Assembly: GCA_014904985.1 (NCBI GenBank)
Contig: MU128935.1
Span: 267,495-331,494 of the forward strand
Source: Hydnum rufescens UP504
Lineage: Eukaryota > Basidiomycota > Agaricomycetes > Cantharellales > Hydnaceae
DNA: 64,000 nt
Reading direction: 5' to 3'
Shown here: positions 13,034 through 23,175 of the stretch, piece after piece
Layout of the letters: every line of letters starts with the position of its first letter
How positions within the stretch are numbered: position 1 is the first letter of the stretch
Notes under the pieces: generated by a model
Seen by the model: the letters and a program-made list of their open reading frames with translations, nothing else
Databases searched by the model: none
What the model was told of the DNA's origin: nothing
Program-made: the position numbers and the translations under genes

Positions 13034-14407
13034 CTGTATTCTCCTTTGTGTCGTGTCATGTCCATGTCCGACGGCCTATCTCTCTGCTGCCCTATGATTG
13101 TTACCATTATCGTTGCGCTGACGAGACGACCATCGTCAGTTTTTTTTGGTCTACGAAGCCATGTTATTGCATCCATTTTGCATTAAATTCTCATTCAGCT
13201 CCTGCTTCGTTTGAATGCATTCATACCTACATATCGACTTGTCTCTGTCCATGATTCTCCGAATTCTTAGTTCTCTCTTTCCTTTGCAATCCACGCGTCA
13301 TCACTGGCAATTGGGTGCTGATTCCCATATATCCACATTCGTTCATCGCCTGCCCCCTACATGTGATCGAAATTTGCGGGGCCTTGGAACGCTAATTGAG
13401 TCTGTTTAATCCTGTTTTACATAGCACGAGTATATATCTCATCGTCTGGTACCTAGTTATACAGATGCTAATCGCGGGTTGAGAGTGGTGCCGCAGCATA
13501 AATTTAGTGCAGCTGCAAAGTCTTACGAGTGTTTCTTCAATTGTGATAGTGCAGTGTTGTCTAGTCCTCTTGATCATCACCATCACCACCGTCCCCTTCA
13601 AACTACAGATATACCTTCGCACCCATCATCTTCTGGATGTACGAATACACCAGCATTGTTACTTTTTTGCTCTACAACATGCAAAAATGTGAACTGTACT
13701 ATTTATTAGATGCCCTATTTACTCAAACGTCTTTGGACATACAGTTTGAGTGTGATCTGATCCGCGAGGGCCGCACACCGCCACTGGATGGGGTGCTCTG
13801 ATTGATTGATTGCCTTGCAATTATGACTAAGCATTGTGCCTGGTGCCCTATATCATGACTTGGTCCTCTGTAACTACAAAGAAAGGTGCTCATAAGCCCT
13901 ATCTAACGATCCAAATTTCAGCACCGTAGCTTCACCTGGCTCCACATTCACAAGCATGGAAGTCTCCGAATCGTACTGCCACCATACTTGGCATTTGATG
14001 ATTGATTCGGACGTTCGGTTTGCATAACTGCTTACTTGTCTAGCCTCGACAGAATGGCCGTAATATCCGAATACCTGGAATGGCTTGCAAACAAGGTCAC
14101 AGACGCCCCCAAAGTCCCATCTAGTGATCTAAAGTCTGAGATTTTCAGAACACGGGTTTATAAAGTATGATGTTCGGCAGTAAGCAATAGCCGTAAAAAT
14201 TGGGGGATGGACGAGCTGACTTCGGACGGAAGCATAGAAACCAAAGGACACGTAAGACTGTGCTGCACGTCCTTCAGCATGGGCGAACGTGCTATACCAA
14301 TTTAATCTTCCATTTCAATCTCCCCTCTATATATGGCATGTACACAGTTGAAAACCCGACAAGCAGATTCCTTTGTTCCTACGTACGACATCCTCAGACC
14401 TCTAGTG
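13034..14407. other. Intergenic: MUB1 3' side and nuclease promoter
   Basis: T-rich downstream sequence of MUB1, then about 700 bases before the first nuclease gene. Only short unsupported open frames. Confidence 0.6.
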
Positions 14408-15914
14408 ATGTTCACCAAGTTGACTGTATCTCTTGCAGCGCTATGTGTCGTCCCACCAGTGCTTGGCTGGGGGTGAGACAAATACCATGCCCACGTTCAG
14501 TTTGGTTATAACTGAACTCATCGTTGGTAATCCCAGGGAGTCAGGCCACGAGGTCGTTGGCTACGTCGCACAAGCCTTCCTTGGACTCAATACCCTGGCA
14601 TTCGTCCGGAATACACTCGATTCACAGTACCGTGGCCAACTTGGTCCTGCAGCCCTGTGGGCAGATCAAATCAAATACACCCGTGGATGGACATGGTGAG
14701 CGCTTAACTCGTCCCCGTGTCGGCCCCTGAAAGTTATGATTATCGGGGGCAACCAGGTCTAAAGGGTTTCATTTCGTTGATGCACATGATGACCCGCTGG
14801 GTGGATCATGTAGCGTCAGCGACTCGAGAGACTGCAAGGGGAATTGCATTTTATCAGGTATAGCACTACTCATGGCCCTAAAGCGCGGATGAGGTGACAG
14901 CATAATACATCACACAGCTATCACAAATTATACGTCCCGCGTGCAGGACACAACACTTCCGGGTAGGAGCGCCCACGCAGCATCTCAACGATATTGGACT
15001 GAATGGATATCACTTCTAGTATCGGAGCAAGATATTGCCCTCAAATTTCTTAGTAAGAGTTGCCTTGAAGCCCTCTGCTGGTCCCCCTCTAATTTAGGCA
15101 CTCTTTAGTCCATTTTATCGGTGACATTGGTCAACCTCTTCATTGCGAAGCCTATGAAGTCGGGGGAAATTCCATCAAAGAGATTTTTGACGGCTCTCAC
15201 ACTGAGTTGCACGCTATGTAAGTAAATTCTTTTTCTGCGAGATATTTTTGATGTCTTAAGCGATTTGTGCCTAGTTGGGATACCAAAATTCCCGACAAGA
15301 CCATCAAGAATAGCTTCTGTACAATCCGCACCGTCTCTATCGTATATTGTTTCATTCATTCACCCCATGCCCATGTTCGCAGCCGGAATAACTGACTATG
15401 CCGATTCGCTTGTCAACCGCATCAAATCGGGGGATTACGCCAGCGTGGCCGCCTCGTGGATAAGCTGCACGGACCCTTCTTCGCTCCAGCCGAAACTTAT
15501 CGAGAACCCAGCTTTGGGCCTTGATTCCGGCTCTGCAGACTTCAATCATATGACTCCAATGTTGCATTCGGAGCGCATGGACCTACACTGCCCACTAGTT
15601 TGGGCACAAGACTCCAATGCTCTTGTTTGTAGCACCGGTTAGCATCGCAAGAGGCCGTCCATTAAATCAAGTCCATGCCTGACGAGTTATGATTTAGTTT
15701 TTACGGGATACGACGATAGCGATTTGGGTGGTGACTACTACAACAACAATGCGCCTGTTGTAGACCAGCAACTTGCAAAAGTGAGCTCTCAATTTTCTCC
15801 ACAGGGGTTGAACGTATTCAATGTCGAATCTATCAGAGTGGATACAGACTTGCTGCATGGCTCAATACGATCTTCGATGGCACTGCCCTTCCTCGAGAGT
15901 CTCGCCAGACGTGA
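14408..15914 (+). CDS. Secreted S1/P1-type nuclease, copy 1
   Basis: A zinc-dependent single-strand-specific nuclease of the S1/P1 family, which cuts RNA and single-stranded DNA outside the cell. Ten exons (14408-14472, 14537-14695, 14757-14857, 14918-14962, 15020-15052, 15109-15217, 15275-15318, 15383-15637, 15698-15780, 15837-15914) give 323 residues in one continuous frame. A signal peptide (MFTKLTVSLAAL ... PVLG) is followed directly by the mature N-terminal Trp, whose amino group and carbonyl bind zinc in this family. Other zinc ligands are present: GHEVVGY, ALWADQ, HFVDAHDD, HFIGDIGQPLH and LHAIWDT. The C-terminus (SGYRLAAWLNTIFDG) is typical. It is followed in tandem by a second copy and is probably used in nutrient scavenging or host interaction. 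Confidence 0.95.
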
Positions 15915-16860
15915 CGCCGGCATCGCGCGCGCGTGTGTACTGGCTTCCCGCGAACGGGCGGTATATTCACATCCACGGCAATGCATTATGTTCTTACTGC
16001 TTTCTTCAGATTTGTTGTCTTCCCCTTTTTGGGGTGTCTACCCAGCTATATTGTCGCATCCCCTTCAGGCCAATGGTTTGAGAATGCATTCATACGTGTA
16101 CATCATTATTCGGCTGATTAGCCCTTCATTTCTTTTGCCAATTCGCTCGATATTACTTGCAATTGGCCATTGATTCCCATATGACTCCCTCGAAATTTGC
16201 ACATGAGAATTGAGTCCGCCATGCATGCGTCGCCACTGTATGACTATAGCAGATATTCTGATAACTGTATCAGTTTTGCGTGGTACGTTTCGGTGCCATT
16301 GCTTAGAGGCTGGTGTTCCTGCGGAAGGTGGACTTCAGCCGACTTCGAGCCGAAGTCGAGCCAAAGCCAAGCCAAAAATCTGTCATCAACTCGGCTCCAA
16401 TCGGCTACTCGTGTCTGCCCAAGTTGCGGAAACCAAAAGTTTCAATGTTGCCGAGAGGCTGTGATGGGGCGATCAGTGTGGCTACTGTGTACTTCCCCAA
16501 CCTGTTGCCGAAGATCACACGATAAGACCGTAAATGAGGCGACGGAGTCGGGCTATGCCGCACACGTTTTAGAGCCCAACGGGTTTTGGACGATACATGA
16601 GTTGATGTCAATGCCTCGCCGTTCTACCCGACAACAGCATGGAAAACCTCACTTCTAATTGGTGCCCACATTTCGTGGATCAAGCTGGCATGCTTGAATC
16701 CATGTGGCCCTAGCATGGTATCCATGTGCTCTCGCCATTGCCATCTGCTCACCGTGCTTTGGGCTATCTGCAAGGTCGCCCAGATCCCCTTATTATATGT
16801 GAGCAATGTAGGCGCGCTCATGGTCCCCTTGTCTTTGCCATCGACTTCCCGGTGTCCTTT

Positions 16861-18367
16861 ATGATCTCGCCAAGTCTATTGTCGTATCTCTTGCGAGTCT
16901 TTGTATTTTACCAATCTCCGTGCTTGGCTGGGGGTAGGGTAATGACGTTCCCAAATTTGATAAATTCAACTGAAAGCTATCCCTTGGCGATGCCACCATA
17001 ACAGAAACTCGGGCCACAAGACTATTGGATACATCGCACAGGCTTTTCTTGGACCCAGGACTCTAGCTTTCGTCCAGAATACGCTTGATTCAACCTACAG
17101 TGGTCAGTTGGGTCCTGCTGCCATATGGGCGGATCAAGTCAAATTCACCAAAGGATGGACTTGGTGAGCACCCACGTCGGTCTGGTCGCAGCATCGGAGC
17201 ATCTGAAGTTATGGTCATCGGGGCCACCAAGGAGTAAGCCACTGCATTTCGTTGATGCAAATGACGATCCTCTCGGTGGGTCGTGCAGCGTCAGCGACTC
17301 GAGAGACTGTGGTGCAAGTTGCATTCTTTCAGGTATAGGGCTAGCCATGGGCTCCAAAGTGCAAAAACTGATCGGCTAATTATTCTGGATATTACTTAGC
17401 AATCACGAATTATACGTCTCGCGTGCATGATACGACACTCCCGGGTACGAGCCACTGATCGCTGTGTGTGTGAAGTTGGACTAATGAATAGATGCCCCCA
17501 TGTAGTATCTGAGCAAGACATTGCCCTCAAATTTCTTAGTAAGAAATTACACACTCCACCAATCCCCATGATTTGAGGTTCTCCTTACTAGCCCATTTCA
17601 TCGGCGACATTGGCCAACCGCTTCACTGCGAAGCCTATAAAGTCGGGGGAAATGACATCACGGAGACTTTTGACGGCAGCTCTACCGAATTGCACGCTGT
17701 GTGAGCTATTGTTTTTTTTTGGTTTGGAAGGTCTTCCAAGTATTTAATGTCTTTTTGTATAGTTGGGATACCAAGATTCCAGAGAAGACCATCAGCATTG
17801 GCTTCTGTGAGGTCTTCATCGTCCCTACACATATCCTGCCTTGTATTAATTTCGCGACCATATCCGTAGCCGGTATCACTGACTATGCGAACTCGCTCAT
17901 CACCCGCATTAAGTCGGGGGACTATGCGAGCGTGGCCGCCTCGTGGATAAGCTGCACAGACCCTTCACTCAGTCAGAAACGCTTCGACAAACCAGCTTTG
18001 GGTGATTTTGACCATACGATCCCCATGTTGCCTTCGAAGCGCACGGACCTAGAGTGCCCGCTTGTGTGGGCGCAAGACTCCAATTCCCTCGTTTGCAGCA
18101 CTGGTCGGCATCACAAAGGCCATATTTTCTTATCAAATCGAGGCTAAGTCTGGCGTCTTGTTATCTAGTTTTCACGGGATATCAAGACCCCGATTTGGGC
18201 ACTACCTATTACACCAACAACGCACCTATCGTGGACCAGCAAATCGCCAAAGTAAGCGTTCCGTCTTCGTTACCGAAGGAGAACGTGGTTAACGCCACAT
18301 CAATCAGAGTGGATACAGGCTTGCGGCGTGGCTCAATACGATTTTCGACGGCACTGCCCTCCCGTAA
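16861..18367 (+). CDS. Secreted S1/P1-type nuclease, copy 2 (start disturbed)
   Basis: Tandem paralogue of the preceding gene with the same ten exons and intron phases: exon 1 ending 16933, then 17005-17163, 17232-17332, 17400-17444, 17506-17538, 17592-17700, 17763-17806, 17870-18103, 18169-18251, 18308-18367. Exons 2-7 have identical lengths in both copies; exon 8 is 21 nt shorter and the C-terminus six residues shorter. Zinc-ligand motifs are all kept (GHKTIGY, AIWADQ, HFVDANDD, HFIGDIGQPLH, LHAVWDT). The oddity is exon 1: the hydrophobic signal-peptide frame (SIVVSLASLCILPISVLGWG) is one base out of frame with the only suitable ATG at 16861, and no other in-frame ATG lies nearby. Either one base is missing from the sequence near 16870, or the copy has lost its start. 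Confidence 0.85.
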
Positions 18368-18702
18368 GAGTCTCAAGGGATATGGTATTGATGTTGTATA
18401 TTTACAAACCCTGCTGTTCACCACCGGATTTCACGTCGTTCAACTGTTTCTGGGATTCAATTGAATGTCTTCTATGAATATTCCCTTTGGGGCGACGGTT
18501 AGTGCCTAAGTGACCTAGCCGGTATCCTCATCGCCCGAAAAGAATCAGCGAACCACTCAATATTGAGGGGCCTTTTCCCCAGAAGTCAGTGTGGCATCAC
18601 ACGCTAGCCGGTAAATCTCGCCATATCTCTACTACAATCGTGAGGACAAAGGTCCTAGACCCATCATCCATGGTGGGACCACAACTAAACCCTGTGATGT
18701 GC
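18368..18702. other. Short intergenic region
   Basis: Separates the convergent nuclease copy 2 and BMT5. Nothing else seen. Confidence 0.6.
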
Positions 18703-19964
18703 CTATGTACTTGCCTCAGGATCCCGCAATACGAACTCCCACGTTCTACATGCTCCGTTCGCCTTCTTGAGGTCCTCATTCGGCTCCAAACTCGTGGCGC
18801 CACCCAACGTCCGTCGGTGCTCATACTCTGGATATACTTCAGGGCGGAAGGCGAACGATCTTAGGAGAGAATAACGATGCGGCGAATGTGCGACGGGGTA
18901 GGGCTTTAAAATCGGAGGGCTCTTCGCGAGGCGCGGGATATCCCTGACGAAAAAGTAGAATTGATTTTCACGTGCAGGGTGCAGGTGGGAGCCCCCACTG
19001 AAGTCCCCGACATACCATAGGGTGTAAGGAATAGCGTCTCGAAGCGTGATGAGGATGGAGCCGCGCACACTGCCTGGCTGCTGGCTCTCTTCGCCATCAG
19101 AGGCAATATCAGAGGCTTCCTCGTCCTCATCCTCGCTCTTATCCTCGTCCCGACGTTGTTTCCGTCTCTTTTTCTTCCCTCTGAGAGGACAGTTGCGTTG
19201 GATCGAGGCCTTTCGCAAGGAGTCCTGCTGAGGATTGTAGAAACCCTAGGATGAGCTGTTGATTGACGTGGATATTTCGGTCTTGATCTTTTATACCAGC
19301 ACCTAGCCGGCATAGAGGTCGCGTTGAATGAGTAGGCCAGTTTATCACTCTTGGTAAGAAGCACTGGTGCGAGAAACCTCACCAACGTGGGGAAAATTGA
19401 AAACGATATTATCGAAGGTATGCTTTTTAAGCTCCTTGTGCTTGTCAAGGCGTGTAGCATCGACACCAAAATGTACAGTCGCTCCTAGTGTGCGTAGTTG
19501 TAATACTGTTCCTTTCGCCTCTGGGTATTTTGAACAGCAGACTTCTTCAGAGTCATAACATGTTGCTACAAGGAGGCCTGGGGAAACAGGAATGCTTTCG
19601 GAGATGAGAAGAGACCGAGCAAAAGAGAAATTCCCTGGTATGTGACTGATGAGGCACCTCCATTTCTGTATAATATTGGATCGTAGTGTAACCAACCTTC
19701 GCCGACCAGCAGGACACGACATCCGGGTTTGAAAGGAATGATGACTTTCACCTTTCCTTTGATATCCAAAGACCTCGCAGAGCTATTCCCGGCTTGGAGA
19801 GTGGCACTAATTTCAGTTCGGCCTCCTTTTTTTGTTCTTCGACTAGGCATAGCAACATAGGAATGTTTCTGCCCATCCTTAGCACGAGAAATCGAGGAGG
19901 CCTTGGATAGATGTTTTGAGAGGGACTCTCGCAAGGACGTTTTTTTATTTGACGCCTTGGGCAT
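18703..19964 (-). CDS. BMT5: 25S rRNA uridine-N3-methyltransferase Bmt5
   Basis: Nucleolar methyltransferase that makes m3U in large-subunit rRNA in yeast (Bmt5 domain, formerly DUF2431). Exons on the minus strand: 19697-19964, 19383-19634 and 18703-19302, total about 372 residues. Visible are a basic N-terminus, the SAM-binding start RVLLVGEGNFSFARSL (made by joining exons 1 and 2), VDATRLDKHKE, DNIVFNFPHVG, then GAGIKDQDRNI and NQQLILGFL, an acidic low-complexity insert, and the C-terminal SILITLRDAIPYTLW and RTWEFVLR. Between the two halves of exon 3 the frame changes near an A5 run (coding strand; 19169-19173); removing one base restores it. No intron fits there. It is divergent from ZNG1 with about 96 bp between starts. 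Confidence 0.88.
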
Positions 19965-20060
19965 CGAAGAATCGCGGGAAATGAACTTCGGGGCTCGCCG
20001 AGTGGCTGTATCGCTGTCCCTTATCGTATTCGTTCACAGCCGTCGATCTTCTACTTAGCC

Positions 20061-21516
20061 ATGGCCCAATCGACAAGCGCCTCGCGGACCCCAATTCCGA
20101 TTACAGTCTTCACTGGTTTCTTGGGCTCGGGAAAGACTAGTATTATTCTCTCTCTGCTTCCTCGATTACCGGAGGACTATAAAGTGGTCTTGCTCAAGAA
20201 TGAATTCGGGGATGTCGAGGGTACTGGTGCTATAGATGGGGATCCATCTTATATGAATCTGATATAGTCTTGGTCATGTGGTGCAGTGGACAGTCAGCTC
20301 GCAAAACAGTCGACGCTAGCAGCAGTTAGCGAGATCCTCAACGGCTGCATGCAAGACCTTTTGACACCGTTCTCATCAGTGCCTTATCCCTGATGCCTTG
20401 CATTTGAATTAGGTGCTGTGTCCTTGTCGGACAAATGAAGACTGCTTTGTTAGAAATTAGAGGTCCGTTGTTCGGACCTCTTTTCCTCGGTCTTTGGAGA
20501 TAACGGGACTCTTGCGATAGAAAAATACCGCCCAGACCGCATAATAATAGAGACGTCGTATGTTGCTTCTCCAATGTTCCTCGAATTCATTAGCCAAACG
20601 TGACGTTTGAGGGTTTCAGAGGGTCTGCGTTTCCTGCGACTCTCGCCTTCCAGATACGGGAACTAGAGCGTGAAACCGGAGGAGATTTGAAGTTAGACGC
20701 GATTCTCACTGTTATTGATGCCGAGAATTTTACGGGGTACGAAGATACGAGCACTACCGCCCGAATGCAAGCGCAATACTCTGATGTCCTTGTCATTGTG
20801 CGTTTCTATTCAAGTGTGTCCTCTCTTTTGTACCTTGACATACATTTGCTCTTAGAACAAATGGGAACATGTAAGGATCAGTCATACCACAGACCTCAAG
20901 ATCCGGAAAAGTGATGCCATCATTATAGGTATCAGATCGTGCACTGGATATTGTGATGGATCATCTTTACACTCTCAACGAGTCGACACCGAAAATCAAA
21001 TGTGTAGCTCAGACAGGGGTCGACCCTTCTCTCATTTTCGGCCTCGACACCAAGCTTTTCGCGCCCAATCAATTACATTTCTTGAATGACAGCCATGACG
21101 TGAAGCACGGGCACGACCATGAGCCTGACTCGCTACACCACAACGAGGTAGAAACTGCCACAATACGACTAGAGTCACGCGGTACGGCGGCGTCCCCAAA
21201 GCCTTCCCTGACTCGAGGGACACTCGAGGAAGCACTTACCATGCTGCCGAAGGCATCAGTCTATCGTGTCAAGGGGTTCATCATATTCACCTCCGCGCCC
21301 GAATCCCCAAATCCTCCAACATCCGCGGCGGAAGAGGCATTCATCCTCAATTGGGCATTCGGACGATTCGAATTAGTACCGTTCAAACCATCTACCAATC
21401 CGGGAATAGCATTAAATTGGGACACCATTCGCCTGACGATAATGGGCGAGCGCGGGGAAGTGAAAGCAAAGTGGGCAAGGAAGCTTGCTGATGCACTCCA
21501 TGCAGAGGTTGAATAG
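20061..21516 (+). CDS. ZNG1: CobW/COG0523 zinc-chaperone GTPase (ZNG1-like)
   Basis: A G3E-family GTPase that hands zinc to client proteins such as methionine aminopeptidase in eukaryotes. Seven exons: 20061-20220, 20287-20350, 20413-20462, 20521-20557, 20620-20797, 20856-20870, 20929-21516, giving 363 residues. Walker A is FTGFLGSGKTS; the metal motif CxCC reads GCMCC across the exon 2/3 junction; RIIIETSGSAFPA and the guanine-specificity motif NKWE follow. A His-rich loop (HDVKHGHDHE) precedes the C-terminal CobW_C domain (VYRVKGFI ... WAFGRFELVPF). Intron 2 starts with GC instead of GT (20351), and exon 6 is only 15 nt, coding NKWEH. The in-frame ATG is 96 bp from that of BMT5 on the other strand. 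The gene is intact. Confidence 0.93.
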
Positions 21517-21736
21517 TACGGCCCTCTACACCTGAAAGAATTTCACAGTAGCCTCGTTGCGGACAACCCACTACCTTGCAGTGAGGATATGGCTCCCAAT
21601 TTCAGAGGGTCGATATTTAGCGAGACATGGTCAAGGCTGCACATCCCCGTACATAATGTTTACGGCAGAAAGCAGGCAACTTTGTATCATAGTCATATGG
21701 CATACAATATCGGGTCCCAACGGAGAAAGCAATCAA

Positions 21737-22301
21737 TCAAGCAGCAATGGTAACCTCGACCTCAACGCCGGGTTCGAGGGAGATGGATGTCTGAGAATGT
21801 CACAGAAAGTTAAATTTTTGGGCTAGAACCTAGAGGGAATAAAATACGTACAATTTGCTTCACGACGTCAGAAGATGAGTGCAGGTCGACGAGGCGCTTA
21901 TGAATCTTCATCTCGAATTTATCCCAGGTCTTAGAGCCTTCACCGCAAGGCTGAATATCATGCAGGCGCATTAGAAAGCTGCACTAATTAAAGAAGAAAG
22001 ACGCACAGTCTTGCGGGTGGTGATGCGGAGCACTTTGGTCGGCAGGCGGATGGGACCCTTGACGCGGATGTCCTTGTCCTTGGCACGATTAATCAGGTCA
22101 CCAGCAACTACATGGCATCACGGCACCCAGCAGCGTTCCAACTCTTTCAGTGCACGTTGCAGAAAATAGAAGACACGAACATTTCTCGAGGTTGGTCACA
22201 TTGCTGCTAGTGAGCGTGATGCGAATTTTATGCTTTTGTGCGGCAGGGATCTGAGCCCCAGTAGCATCATAGTCCTTTTCTCCCTTGGCGACGTAACTCA
22301 T
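21737..22301 (-). CDS. RPS20: 40S ribosomal protein uS10 (Rps20)
   Basis: Small-subunit ribosomal protein near the mRNA entry side. Four exons on the minus strand: 22181-22301, 22007-22107, 21852-21950, 21737-21790, giving 124 residues, the usual size. After a short species-variable N-terminus the conserved core is clear: [67 protein letters not shown] and [12 protein letters not shown] before the stop. All introns are GT..AG. It is convergent with ZNG1 (220 bp between stops). Confidence 0.96.
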
Positions 22302-23175
22302 CGTGGACGAAGTAGAATCAGCGGTGACCAGGATATTTTTCGGACGTGGATGACTTTTACCGGCAGCTGCCGAAAACTTGGCAGTTCGGAATCAAATTGA
22401 GGTAACATTCAATTTGGAACCTTGGAATCTACGTGTATACAGTGAGGTGCACTCCTTTCTACGGCTCAAGGGATGCGGGGAATGCGGAACTCTCGCGTTG
22501 CTCATCGAACCGGGTAATCTGGGATGCGAGCATTACGTAAGCAGTTGCCCATCCATATATGGATTGGGCAGACTCACCCATTCATCTATTAAGAGAGAGA
22601 TCAGTTCCGAATCGGAATAACAGAGAGGAGAGGATACAAACTAGGACACAGGGAATGGTAGGCGCGGAAGAATTGCTTGCATGGTGCAAAGTCCTCTCCT
22701 CTACAGTCGATCAGTTCCAATCGACCCGTCAGTCGCCTCACTCAGAGACGGCACCATGCTACTTACTTCGCGCTAAGAGGGTGGGTACAGAACAGGAGGT
22801 CAGTATTGCATGAAAGAGGAAATAATAAGACACCCACGCAATGCACTTGTAATAATCGATATAGTTCTGGAAGCTACGGAAATCCTTAGGGTAGAGAGCA
22901 TCCCGATGACCACCATTACTCACCAGTGCCTCGACTGGTTGGTGTTAGGGAACCGGGCTGCCAGAAAAAGGTATGGGGGTTGTGGGAGCTACAAGGGAAC
23001 GCGAAGTCGAGAACTGACCGTCAAAGCCCGCCGTCTGGAAGATGGCTTGTCTGCACGAATTATGCTCAATGTCCTAGCTACGATTGCCTTAGAGAAGGGG
23101 GCGTACTTTGGTGAAGCTTGTTCAGACATAACTGAGATCACGGGAGTTGCCGAGCGGAGATCAAGTTGTCCAGAA
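22302..23175. other. Divergent promoter region RPS20 / DDT-PHD gene
   Basis: About 870 bases between two divergent starts. An open frame from 22810 runs in frame into the DDT/PHD gene, but its first 120 codons show no family similarity; I treat this as 5' UTR or promoter. Confidence 0.5.

Noticed and set aside
16197..16658. 153-codon plus frame between the two nucleases
   Set aside because: Contains CxxC pairs but no known spacing; starts in the 3' region of copy 1, and no introns or homologous segment in copy 2.
22810..23175. In-frame upstream extension of the DDT/PHD gene
   Set aside because: The extra 120 codons lack similarity to the expected N-terminus and contain many Cys and Arg unlike the domain; treated as 5' region.
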